From: Spirochaetaceae bacterium
GTDB taxonomy: Bacteria > Spirochaetota > Spirochaetia > SZUA-6 > Bin103
Direction of reading: 5' to 3'
Length of the DNA: 32,025 nucleotides
NCBI GenBank assembly: GCA_028820215.1
Contig: JAPPKD010000283.1
Location: 1 to 32,025 of the forward strand
Below the pieces are notes generated by a model. The model saw nothing but the letters and a program-made list of their open reading frames with translations. It made no database searches and was not told the origin of the DNA. The translations under genes and the position numbers were made by a program. Positions 7,403-18,316 of the stretch are shown in pieces; the first letter of the stretch is position 1, and each line of letters opens with the position of its first letter.

Positions 7403-8389
7403 ATGCGAACGCTGAGTACGGCGGCGAAGAACGCTCTCCCCCGGCGCCGGCGCGGCAACCGGAACGGCGGGATACGCGGACTCTTGCACATCGACCCGTC
7501 CACGCGCCACAGAATGCTCATGAACAGGCAGATCTACCTGATGTATCTGCCGGCGATTCTCACCGTCATCGTCTTCAATCTGTTCACCACCTACGGGCTG
7601 AAGATAGCCTGGCTCGATTTCAATTTCCAGGACGGCTTGAACAGCCCCTCCATCGGCTGGGAGTACTTCCGGGTGCTGTTCGGCATGCCACGGTTCTTTC
7701 GCCTGATGCGGAACACGGTGGAGATAACCTTCCTTCGCCTTCTGTTCGGGTTCCCGATCGTCATACTCCTGGCGCTGCTGCTCAACGACATACGCAGCAA
7801 GGGACTGAAGAACGTATCCCAGTCGGTGCTCTACCTTCCCCACTTTCTCAACTGGGTGATCATAGCGACCCTGCTCTACATGGTCTTCAACGAGCACTCC
7901 GGGGTTCTGAGCCGTCTGTTCGGCGCCGTCGGCCTGCCCTACGAGGACATCACCTGGAAGCGGGAATGGATCCGCGTCGTCCTCATCGGCAGCGGCATAT
8001 GGAAGACCATGGGCTGGAGCACGATCATCTACCTCGCCGCATTGTCCGCCGTCGACCCCGGTCTCTATGAGAACGCGATCGTCGACGGAGCCGGCAAGAT
8101 CACGCAGATGTGGCACATATCCGTCCCGGCGATCTTCCCGGTGATCGCGATTTCATTCGTGTTCGCGATCACGACGATCTTCATGGAGAACCTCACGCAG
8201 ATCCTCCTGCTGGGCCGCAACATGCCCAACGTCGAGGTGTTCGAAACCTGGATCTACGATTGGGGCCTGCTCAGGGGAAACTACGGGATGGCGACCGCCA
8301 TGGGCCTGTTCCAGACGATGTTCGGGATCGTCCTGTCGTTGTTCGCGAACTACCTGGTCAGCAAGATCGGCTATGAGGTGCTGTGGTGA
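7403..8389 (+). CDS. Carbohydrate ABC transporter permease, LplB family
   Basis: A 328-residue integral membrane protein of the MalF-like group. About six helices are visible, starting with IYLMYLPAILTVIVFNLF. The EAA loop that contacts the ATPase is present (YENAIVDGAGKITQMWHISVPAI). LplB-type permeases pair with a YtcP-type partner and take up oligosaccharides. The ATG at 7403 gives a long basic N-terminus; the ATG at 7514 (MLMNRQIYL) is closer to the usual family start, and neither has a clear Shine-Dalgarno. The stop overlaps the start of the second permease. Confidence 0.9.
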   Translation: MRTLSTAAKNALPRRRRGNRNGGIRGLLHIDPSTRHRMLMNRQIYLMYLPAILTVIVFNLFTTYGLKIAWLDFNFQDGLNSPSIGWEYFRVLFGMPRFFRLMRNTVEITFLRLLFGFPIVILLALLLNDIRSKGLKNVSQSVLYLPHFLNWVIIATLLYMVFNEHSGVLSRLFGAVGLPYEDITWKREWIRVVLIGSGIWKTMGWSTIIYLAALSAVDPGLYENAIVDGAGKITQMWHISVPAIFPVIAISFVFAITTIFMENLTQILLLGRNMPNVEVFETWIYDWGLLRGNYGMATAMGLFQTMFGIVLSLFANYLVSKIGYEVLW

Positions 8390-9264
8390 GAGCGACGGCC
8401 TCCGACAAGCTCTTCTCCATCGTATCCAACGGCGTGATCATCCTGCTGTCTCTGACCTGCATCATGCCCTTCCTGTACGTGGTCTCCGTGTCGATCACCA
8501 CGTCGAAGGCCTTCTATCTCGAAGGAGCGCGTCTGATACCGAACGACGTGACGTTCGCTGCCTATCGCTCGCTGCTGGTGGACGCCACGCTGTTCCGGCG
8601 GGCGCTGGCCAACACGCTGGTCCTCACCGTGATGGGCACGAGCGTCACGGTGTTCCTGAGCACGATGACCGGGTATGCGTTCTCCAAGAGGGATGTCCCG
8701 GGCAGAAAGCTGATACTGATCTTCCTCTACCTTTCCGGCTTCTTCGCCGGCGGCCTGATACCCAAGTTCTTCGTGTTGCAGCGCATGGGCCTCATCAACA
8801 CCTACTGGGCGCTGATCATACCGACCGCTGCCGTGTTCAATTACCTGTTGATCAAGAACTACTTCATCATGGCGCTCCCGGAGGCGATCGAGGAGTCCGC
8901 GAAGCTCGATGGCGCGAGCACGTTCCAGATACTCATACGCATCGTCATGCCGCTGGCCCTGCCGATCATGGCGACCATCGCGCTGTTCAGCGCGGTGATG
9001 TTCTGGAACACGTACATGGAGGCCGTGCTGTTCGTTCCGTCCCGCAAGAAGATGGTGGTCATGCGCCTGCTGCAGAGCATGATCGAGGTCTACAGCGGCG
9101 ACTTCGCCGAGCAACTCGGGAAGAGCGTCGACATGTCGGAAGCGCCGTCCGAGGGATTCAAGATGGCGGCCCTGTTCATCGCCACCGTTCCGATCCTGTT
9201 CCTGTATCCGTTCCTGCAGAAGCACTTCGCGAAAGGGATCATCATCGGCGCCGTGAAGGGGTAA
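8383..9264 (+). CDS. Carbohydrate ABC transporter permease, YtcP/AraQ (MalG-like) family
   Basis: A 293-residue permease with six predicted helices and the EAA loop EAIEESAKLDGASTFQILIRIVMPLALP-type motif near residue 170. The C-terminus FAKGIIIGAVKG is the signature end of YtcP-like permeases. Two adjacent GTG codons (8383 and 8386) can start it; the second forms a GTGA overlap with the stop of the LplB-like gene. It forms a heterodimer with the preceding protein. No ATPase gene lies nearby; many such importers share an MsmX-type ATPase encoded elsewhere. Confidence 0.9.
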   Translation: MVRATASDKLFSIVSNGVIILLSLTCIMPFLYVVSVSITTSKAFYLEGARLIPNDVTFAAYRSLLVDATLFRRALANTLVLTVMGTSVTVFLSTMTGYAFSKRDVPGRKLILIFLYLSGFFAGGLIPKFFVLQRMGLINTYWALIIPTAAVFNYLLIKNYFIMALPEAIEESAKLDGASTFQILIRIVMPLALPIMATIALFSAVMFWNTYMEAVLFVPSRKKMVVMRLLQSMIEVYSGDFAEQLGKSVDMSEAPSEGFKMAALFIATVPILFLYPFLQKHFAKGIIIGAVKG

Positions 9265-9269
9265 TCCAG

Positions 9270-9297
9270 GGATGCCGCGGACTCGTTGCGGGCATCC
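9270..9297 (+). other. RNA hairpin after the second permease gene
   Basis: GGATGCC (9270-9276) pairs with GGCATCC (9291-9297), and two more pairs form inside past a bulged G. There is no T-run, so this is not a classic terminator. It could protect or partly terminate the permease transcript. Confidence 0.4.
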
Positions 9298-9391
9298 GTG
9301 CACGGGGGTGAAGGGCATGCACATGAAAGCTTGAGGGAGGCGGGAGGGAATCGTAGGGGGAAGATCCCCGGAAACAGATCGAATCGACGGA

Positions 9392-9412
9392 CATCGATGC
9401 CGAGCATCGGTG
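9392..9412 (+). promoter_or_regulatory. Hairpin directly before the ribosome site of the binding-protein gene
   Basis: A nine-pair stem (9392-9400 with 9404-9412, one G-U pair) around a 3-nt loop ends 2 nt before the AAGGAG at 9415-9420, which is 8 nt from the ATG at 9429. A 5' stem of this kind can stabilise a processed binding-protein mRNA or affect initiation. This fits the usual excess of binding protein over permease. Confidence 0.45.
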
Positions 9413-9428
9413 ACAAGGAGTTGAACGA

Positions 9429-11060
9429 ATGAACAAGAGGGCAACGATAGCGGTGCTGCTGGCCGTTCTCGCCACCCCCCTGCTGCTCGCTTCGGCAGAG
9501 GGAGAAGAAGGCGGGGACGCCGCGGTCCCGCACTACGAATACGTGGTCATAGGCCCCGCGCCACAGGCCATAGAGCGCAGCGAGCTCAAGCATTACGATG
9601 AGGTCAAGGCCGCTCTCGACGAGAAGATGGCCGCCGAGCTGGGATTCACGATCGACGTGACCGACCTGAGCCAATCGGGTATGGCCGTCAACCAGTTGAT
9701 CCAGTTGTCCGCCGCCGGCGGCGACCCCATCCACATCGTGCAGGGCACGGGTGAAATGGGCGGCGCCACCGAGTGGGCGCCGATGTGGATCCCGGTGGAA
9801 GGTCTCGTCGACGAGCATGCGCCGGACTACCTGGAGCTGGTGAATGACTACAATCCGCTGTTGCTGGAGACGTTCAGCGACAAGGACGGAAACCTTGCCG
9901 GCCTGCCCCACCTGGTCCGCATGCGGGGGCTGATCTACCTGTTCAACCAGGACCTGATCGACAAGCTGGGAGTCGAGCTGCCGCCGCTGCCGGAGGGCAG
10001 GTTCGACCTGACGTTCGATCACCTGGAGCAGTTGGGCGAGGCGTTCAACCGCGAAGTGCCCGACGGCATGGGCATCATGTGGTACCACACCTTCAAGACC
10101 TTCCTGGGCGCCTTCGAAGACAATATCTCCATGTCGAACTGGAACCCGCAGGGATACGTGAACTATTTCGATCAGGAAGAAGGGATCTGGAAGGATTGGG
10201 TCGATTCCGAGTACTACGAGGACTCGGTCCGGCTGTTCGACAAGTTCCTGAAGAAGGGATACTACTGGCACAGCCTCGCCGAGCCGGCCGGAACGGAGCG
10301 GGACAGGGGTTTCATCAACGGCACCATTCTTGGCAGAGACGGTCAGGGCTGGTACGGAGGCAACCCGACCTACAAGGAGTGGATCGACGAAGATCCGGCC
10401 AACGAAACCAAGATCCTGGTCTACGGCGTGGCTTCGAAGAAACAGCCTATCTGGAGCGCCGGATTCAGGGGACTGTTCTTCACCAAGCGGAACACGCAGG
10501 AGCAGGTCGAGAAGTACCTGCAGTTCATCAACTGGATGTCCAGGGATGAGGCGAACTACAACCTGGCACGCTACGGGATCGAGGGTCTTACCTTCGAGAT
10601 CGAGCAGACGGCCGGCGGCGACATGAGTCTCCATATCCCGGAAGCCGAAATGACCGACACCATCCAGGAGCCCTACCAGCTCATGGGCTTCGAGCACCGG
10701 TGGCTGCTCGGAAACTACGACCGCAAGTACGAACGGGCCGGGCTGACGTTCGCGGGCAACGAGATCCACGACCTGTTCGATGCCCTGAACGCGCAGAACA
10801 GCACGATCGAGCCGTACGTGTTCGCGCGCTTCGTCTACACCCCGGAGGAGCAGCAGAAGGTCGCGGACTCCTTCGCCTTCATCACCAGCGAGTTCTTCGA
10901 TGGCGTGCTGATGGACCGGGACATGGACGTCGAAGAGAAGATCGCCCGCGGCAGGGAGATATACGCCGAGTTCCACAAGATGGGAGGAGGCGTCTACATA
11001 GACAAGACCAACGAGTACTACCTGGCGAATCCGGGTCTGAGACCGCTCCCGCTCAACTGA
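9429..11060 (+). CDS. Extracellular solute-binding protein of the sugar ABC importer
   Basis: A 543-residue secreted protein. The signal peptide covers about residues 1-23 (hydrophobic core IAVLLAVLATPLLL, then ASAEGEE) with no lipobox cysteine, followed by an acidic, Gly-rich start typical of spirochaetal binding proteins (family knowledge; used only as a hint). The length and motifs such as DPIHIVQGTGEMGG, GLPHLVRMRGLIYLFNQDLIDKLG and the C-terminal TNEYYLANPGLR fit the long LplA-type binding proteins that pair with LplB/YtcP permeases. A strong AAGGAG lies 8 nt upstream. It lies last in the importer cluster and is followed by a hairpin. It presumably captures an oligosaccharide; the divergent GH127-like enzyme would process the cargo. 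Confidence 0.88.
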   Translation: MNKRATIAVLLAVLATPLLLASAEGEEGGDAAVPHYEYVVIGPAPQAIERSELKHYDEVKAALDEKMAAELGFTIDVTDLSQSGMAVNQLIQLSAAGGDPIHIVQGTGEMGGATEWAPMWIPVEGLVDEHAPDYLELVNDYNPLLLETFSDKDGNLAGLPHLVRMRGLIYLFNQDLIDKLGVELPPLPEGRFDLTFDHLEQLGEAFNREVPDGMGIMWYHTFKTFLGAFEDNISMSNWNPQGYVNYFDQEEGIWKDWVDSEYYEDSVRLFDKFLKKGYYWHSLAEPAGTERDRGFINGTILGRDGQGWYGGNPTYKEWIDEDPANETKILVYGVASKKQPIWSAGFRGLFFTKRNTQEQVEKYLQFINWMSRDEANYNLARYGIEGLTFEIEQTAGGDMSLHIPEAEMTDTIQEPYQLMGFEHRWLLGNYDRKYERAGLTFAGNEIHDLFDALNAQNSTIEPYVFARFVYTPEEQQKVADSFAFITSEFFDGVLMDRDMDVEEKIARGREIYAEFHKMGGGVYIDKTNEYYLANPGLRPLPLN

Positions 11061-11084
11061 TCAACTGATCCCGCCTCGGAGTCT

Positions 11085-11117
11085 GTCGGATCTGTCGCCG
11101 CGCGCGGCAGGTCCGAC
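11085..11117. terminator. Inverted repeat between convergent importer and toxin genes
   Basis: GTCGGATCTG (11085-11094) pairs with CAGGTCCGAC (11108-11117) around a 13-nt GC-rich loop that itself contains CCGCGCGCGG. It sits between two convergent stop codons, so it could end transcription from both sides, but it has no T-run. Confidence 0.4.
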
Positions 11118-11130
11118 ACTCCGGCGCTCG

Positions 11131-11565
11131 TCAGGGCGCCATCACGTCGATGCCGGCAAGATCGAACCGCTCGAAGTGCGTGACGTCATACGTCAGGATC
11201 CGGTCGAGGGCAGCCTTGCGCGCGCACCGCACGTGGAGCGCGTCGTAGACCGCACCGCTCGTCAGACCCAGCCCGGCGACTTCGCGGAGGACCTCCAGGT
11301 AGTCGTCGAGCACGATTTCGACCACCGACAGCCGCCCGCGTATGCTCTCCTCGACCAGTGATCGCGCCTCTTCCGGCAGCACGCGTTTCGGCAGCGGCAG
11401 CGCCGTGAGCGTCGCGTAGCACTCCGCCAGCGCGTGCGTGGAGCAGTACCCCTGGTCCTCGCCGTCCGTGTAGCGATGGAGCGCGTCGAACGCTGCGTGG
11501 TGATTTCCGAGCTGATCCACCAGGGCCGGAACCAGCACCGACGTGTCGAACAGCGTACGCATCAC
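11131..11565 (-). CDS. vapC: PIN-domain toxin ribonuclease (VapC-like)
   Basis: A 144-residue PIN-domain protein. The acidic metal-binding residues are all present: Asp7 in LFDTSVLVPAL, Glu48 in ALAECYATL, Asp108 in AVYDALHV and Asp127 in LTYDVTHF. VapC toxins cleave tRNA or rRNA and are held in check by the partner antitoxin. The ATG at 11565 overlaps the antitoxin stop (ATGA), the usual order with antitoxin first. The active site looks intact, so this is probably a functional toxin. Confidence 0.88.
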   Translation of the reverse strand: MMRTLFDTSVLVPALVDQLGNHHAAFDALHRYTDGEDQGYCSTHALAECYATLTALPLPKRVLPEEARSLVEESIRGRLSVVEIVLDDYLEVLREVAGLGLTSGAVYDALHVRCARKAALDRILTYDVTHFERFDLAGIDVMAP

Positions 11566-11828
11566 TCGATGGCCGAGACGATGTGCCGGCTCCGCGCCTC
11601 ACGCTCCGCGCGGATGAAGTCGACGATGTCGACCGCGATCCGGTCGTCGCCGTGATGCACCAGGATGCCCTTCTTGCGAATCAGCGACGGCTCGGCTCCC
11701 ACCTTGCGGAGGGTCACGCCGTCGCCCGCGGCTTCGATCGCAAGCTCCGTGCCCGGCACCAGATTGAACCGGTCACGGAACGGCTTCGGCACGACGATCC
11801 TGCCGGCACGGTCGATGGTAACGATCAT
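11562..11828 (-). CDS. vapB: AbrB/MazE-type antitoxin (VapB-like)
   Basis: An 88-residue protein whose first 43 residues form a SpoVT-AbrB swapped-hairpin DNA-binding domain (VTIDRAGRIVVPKPFRDRF, then PGTELAIE). The C-terminal tail (DRIAVDIVDFIRAEREARSR) is a likely toxin-binding helix. It neutralises the downstream PIN toxin and probably represses its own promoter through the paired ATACCATC sites just before its start. That promoter would make a leaderless mRNA. Confidence 0.88.
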   Translation of the reverse strand: MIVTIDRAGRIVVPKPFRDRFNLVPGTELAIEAAGDGVTLRKVGAEPSLIRKKGILVHHGDDRIAVDIVDFIRAEREARSRHIVSAIE

Positions 11829-11833
11829 GCCAT

Positions 11834-11863
11834 GATGGTATTCCAGATGGTATAACGCGTCAA
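11834..11863 (-). promoter_or_regulatory. Promoter and operator of the vapBC-like operon
   Basis: On the minus strand, TTGACG (11863-11858), a 17-bp spacer and TACCAT (11840-11835) end 6 nt before the ATG at 11828. The 8-mer ATACCATC occurs twice, at 11853-11846 and 11841-11834, 12 bp apart. One copy covers the -10 box and the other lies in the spacer. Repeats so placed suit binding by the AbrB-type antitoxin and autorepression (inference). Confidence 0.6.
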
Positions 11864-11965
11864 GGAACGTTGCGACTCGTTCGAGAAAGTCAAACCGCCC
11901 GGCGGGACGACATGAGCACGCACGGCAACATGTGGGCGCAACGATACACGCCCGCGGGCTGATCC

Positions 11966-12036
11966 AATGTCAACATGTGTTATTTATTGTTCTATAGTAT
12001 CATATAGGACACTTTATAGGACATGTTCTAGCACAT
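11966..12036. other. AT-rich island with short direct and inverted repeats
   Basis: The gap 11864-12065 holds no gene. Within it about 70 bp are strikingly AT-rich against the GC-rich surroundings. They contain TATAGGACA twice (12003-12011 and 12015-12023, 12-bp period), the inverted pair CTATA/TATAG (11992-11996 and 12003-12007), and two ACATGT cores (11974-11979 and 12021-12026). This may be a regulatory site, or the terminal remnant of a lost mobile element. No transposase is nearby. Confidence 0.4.
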
Positions 12037-12065
12037 TCGAGATCGGGAGTTGCGTGCCATTTCGG

Positions 12066-12530
12066 TCACTCGCGGTGGATGGGATCGATCCAGCGCACCT
12101 CTTCCGGCTCCTCGACCGCCGGGATGTCCAGGTTCACGACGACCGGCTCCTGATCGCTCCGGACCAGGACGCAGGTCAGGGGCCGATCCCTGCTGGCGTT
12201 GATCTCCTGGTGCGGAGCGTAGGGCGGCACGTAGATGAAGTCGCCGGGCCCGGCCTCCGCCACGAACTCCAGGCGGTCGCCCCAGCGCATGCGCGCCCTG
12301 CCCGACACCACGTAGATGACGCTCTCCAGGGCTCCGTGGTGGTGCGCTCCGGTCTTCGCGTCGGGCTGGATCTCCACTGTGCCGGCCCAGAGCTTTTCGG
12401 CGCCCGCCGTGGCTCGATTGATCGCTGCCGCGCGGGTCATGCCCGGCGTCTGCGGGGTATTGAAATCCAGTCTCTCGCTCGTGACGACCCGCACGCCGTG
12501 CTGCCGCCAGTCCCGTCCTGCCCGCGCCAT
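12066..12530 (-). CDS. Small single-domain cupin protein
   Basis: A 154-residue cupin. Motif 1 supplies His63, His65 and Glu69 (GAHHHGALESVIYVVSG) and motif 2 supplies His107 (GDFIYVPPYAPHQEIN), a complete metal site. The preceding TPQTPGMTRAAAI segment is typical of short stand-alone cupins of unknown role. Start chosen at the ATG at 12530; an in-frame TTG at 12536 lies 5 nt after a TAGGAT box (12547-12542) and could be a leaderless start. It diverges from the acylase/aminotransferase frame and may act on the same pathway, but no substrate is evident. Confidence 0.8.
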   Translation of the reverse strand: MARAGRDWRQHGVRVVTSERLDFNTPQTPGMTRAAAINRATAGAEKLWAGTVEIQPDAKTGAHHHGALESVIYVVSGRARMRWGDRLEFVAEAGPGDFIYVPPYAPHQEINASRDRPLTCVLVRSDQEPVVVNLDIPAVEEPEEVRWIDPIHRE

Positions 12531-12631
12531 CGCCAAGCCGCATCCTACCTGCCCGCTGACCCTGGTGGCGACGCCTCGGCCGCCGCGGCACACTGTGGCA
12601 TCGTGACGAGCTTCGGTGGGGCGCTTCTGCG

Positions 12632-16414
<3,783 letters not shown>

Positions 16415-16429
16415 CGCCGGCCTGCAGGA

Positions 16430-17425
16430 TCAGCCGAGCTGGTCGGAGATCACGCCCAGTTGCGTGCGCAGGTCTTCGATCTCCTGCTCCCAGAACGCCC
16501 GGCCGCCCCATTGGGGGAATGACTCGCGGAAGCGCAGATCGTGGCGCTGCAGCGCCTGCCACGCCAGGTAGTAGACCATGCGCATGAGCCGCAGCGGCTC
16601 GATCAGCGCCACGGTAGCCCGGTCGAACGGCTGGAACTCTTCGTACCCCTCCAGCAGCAGCCCCAGCTCGCGACGGCTGTCGGTGACGCGGCCCGGCAGG
16701 AGCAGCCACAGGTCCTGCACGGCGGGACCGACCATCATGTCGTCGAAGTCGATGATCAAGAGCCCCTCCTCCGCGCGATCCAGGATGTTGCCGCGGTGGC
16801 AGTCGCCGTGCAGGCGCTGCAGCGCCACGCCGTCGAACAGCGGAGCGATCCGCTCGACGGCAGCGTCCGCCAGGTCGTAGAACTCGGCGTCCAGGTCGGG
16901 CGGCACCAACTCCGCCTCGTCCAGCTCATCCAGGAACCGCGAGGTCGACGACCGCGGGGTGCAGGTGATCCGGTGCTCGGCACCTCCGTGCGCGGCGGCG
17001 ACGTGCAAGCGGCCCACCAGCGAGCCGATGCGCAGCCAGTCCTCGTCCCGGTCCGCGTCGAAGGTGCGTCCGTTCCGTTTCGGATAGACGGAGAAGGAAA
17101 ACTCCTGCTCCCGGTCCGGGCCGGCGGCTCCCACCAGGTGCAGCCGGTCTCCGTCGTCGTCGGCGATCGGCGCCACGACCGGCAGGTCGAGGGCCGCGCA
17201 CTCGCCGACCAGCCGGTGCTCCTCCTCGATGGCCTCATACGTCCAGCGACCGGGGCGGTAAAACTTGGCGACGTACTGCCGGCCGTCGGCGGCCGCGAAG
17301 CCGTACACCCGATTCACGTAGCTGGGGAAACTGGCCAGCGAACCGTCCACGTGGACGCCGATGACCGACTCGATCGCCTGCACCGCCACGTGCGGGGTGA
17401 GCAGATCGAAGGTGCCGGCGCTCAC
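16430..17425 (-). CDS. srkA: Stress-response protein kinase A-like (SrkA/YihE) phosphotransferase
   Basis: A 331-residue kinase of the APH/choline-kinase fold. Lys54 lies in YVAKFYRPGRW. The Brenner motif LHGDCHRGNIL gives catalytic Asp208 and Asn213, and IDFDDMMVGPAVQDLW gives the metal-binding Asp226. PAVQDLW and the Cys in HGDCH are hallmarks of SrkA, which phosphorylates Ser/Thr and protects against stress-induced death in E. coli. The GTG at 17425 was chosen because family members start close to SAGTFDLLTP; the frame is open further upstream but overlaps the SDR gene. It lies 25 bp after the SDR stop on the same strand, so co-transcription is likely. Confidence 0.85.
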   Translation of the reverse strand: MSAGTFDLLTPHVAVQAIESVIGVHVDGSLASFPSYVNRVYGFAAADGRQYVAKFYRPGRWTYEAIEEEHRLVGECAALDLPVVAPIADDDGDRLHLVGAAGPDREQEFSFSVYPKRNGRTFDADRDEDWLRIGSLVGRLHVAAAHGGAEHRITCTPRSSTSRFLDELDEAELVPPDLDAEFYDLADAAVERIAPLFDGVALQRLHGDCHRGNILDRAEEGLLIIDFDDMMVGPAVQDLWLLLPGRVTDSRRELGLLLEGYEEFQPFDRATVALIEPLRLMRMVYYLAWQALQRHDLRFRESFPQWGGRAFWEQEIEDLRTQLGVISDQLG

Positions 17426-17450
17426 CCCCGTGCGCTCATGCGCCGGACGC

Positions 17451-18221
17451 TCATAACGAGGTGTATCCACCGTCCACCGGCAGCGCGACGCCGGTGATGA
17501 ACGATGAATCGTCGGACGCAAGAAACAGCGCCGCGTACGCCACCTCCTCGACCGTGCCCAGGCGGCCGAGCGGCTGCATCGCCTCCATCTGCGAACGCCA
17601 GGCCGGATCCTCGGTGAGCGTGCGCGTCAACGGGCTGTACACGAACGCCGGGCACAGCGCGTTCACGCGGATGCCGCGCGCGCCGAAGTTGTTCGCCATG
17701 TCCCTGGTCAGGCCGATGACGCCGTGCTTGCCGGGCGGATACGGATCGTCGCCGGTGCCGAAGAACATCGGCCGGCCCACCAAGCCGTAGATCGAGGACA
17801 GGTTGACGATCGCGCCACCGGCGCTCATCGCCTGAACCGCGCGGCGCGAGACCAGGTAGGTACCCTTGAGATTGACCGCCATCACCCAGTCCCAGACCTG
17901 CTCGTAGTCCCAGTCGTCCGGAGCGTAGCGCGGCGTGACGCCCGCGGAGTTGACCACGATCTGCAGTCCGCCGAGGGCGGCGACCGTCTCGTCCACGCAC
18001 CCTTCGGCCCCGCGGCCGGTGGAGATGTCCGCGGTGATCGCCACGGCGCGTCCGCCGGCGGCGAGGATCGCGCGAACGGTGCGCTGCGCGGCGTCCGCGT
18101 CCCGATCGGCGACCGCGACCCGCGCTCCGTGCCGGGCGAACAGGCCGGCGATGCCCGCACCGATACCGGAACCTGCGCCCGTGACCAGGGCCGGCTTGTC
18201 CACGAGGCGCCGCGCCTCCAT
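17451..18221 (-). CDS. Short-chain dehydrogenase/reductase (classical SDR)
   Basis: A 256-residue NAD(P)-dependent oxidoreductase. The cofactor motif TGAGSGIG is at 14-21 and NSAG at 91-94. The catalytic tetrad is Asn117, Ser143, Tyr161 and Lys165, and the C-terminal PVDGGYTSL is typical of FabG-like members. An acidic residue (Asp39) after the second strand suggests NAD preference. A short loop (FFGTGDDPYPPG) before the Tyr is longer than usual. The gene diverges from a hydroxyacid dehydrogenase, so both may act on hydroxy/keto acids. A TATGAT box 8 nt before the ATG suggests a leaderless mRNA. Confidence 0.9.
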   Translation of the reverse strand: MEARRLVDKPALVTGAGSGIGAGIAGLFARHGARVAVADRDADAAQRTVRAILAAGGRAVAITADISTGRGAEGCVDETVAALGGLQIVVNSAGVTPRYAPDDWDYEQVWDWVMAVNLKGTYLVSRRAVQAMSAGGAIVNLSSIYGLVGRPMFFGTGDDPYPPGKHGVIGLTRDMANNFGARGIRVNALCPAFVYSPLTRTLTEDPAWRSQMEAMQPLGRLGTVEEVAYAALFLASDDSSFITGVALPVDGGYTSL

Positions 18222-18229
18222 GCCGGCCG

Positions 18230-18235
18230 ATCATA
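18230..18235 (-). promoter_or_regulatory. -10 box of the SDR-SrkA operon
   Basis: TATGAT on the minus strand (18235-18230) lies 8 nt before the ATG at 18221. No good -35 is visible. Confidence 0.45.
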
Positions 18236-18303
18236 GCGTCCCGGGTCCGCCGCGTCCCGCTCCGCCCGTGGCTTGCCCCGAGCGCATGCGGCCGGGCGTC
18301 GGC

Positions 18304-18309
18304 TATCAT
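18304..18309 (+). promoter_or_regulatory. -10 box deciding the start of the 2-hydroxyacid dehydrogenase
   Basis: TATCAT lies 7 nt before the ATG at 18317. The earlier in-frame ATG at 18308 overlaps this box and would precede the expected transcript start, so 18317 is preferred. No -35 is evident. Confidence 0.45.
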
Positions 18310-18316
18310 GACGCCG

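Noticed and set aside
9090..10976. A 628-codon minus-strand open frame
   Set aside because: Antisense to the binding-protein gene, which has a signal peptide and strong ribosome site.
17422..18309. A 295-codon minus-strand frame overlapping the SDR gene
   Set aside because: Shifted-frame shadow of the SDR; the SDR frame has all cofactor and catalytic motifs.
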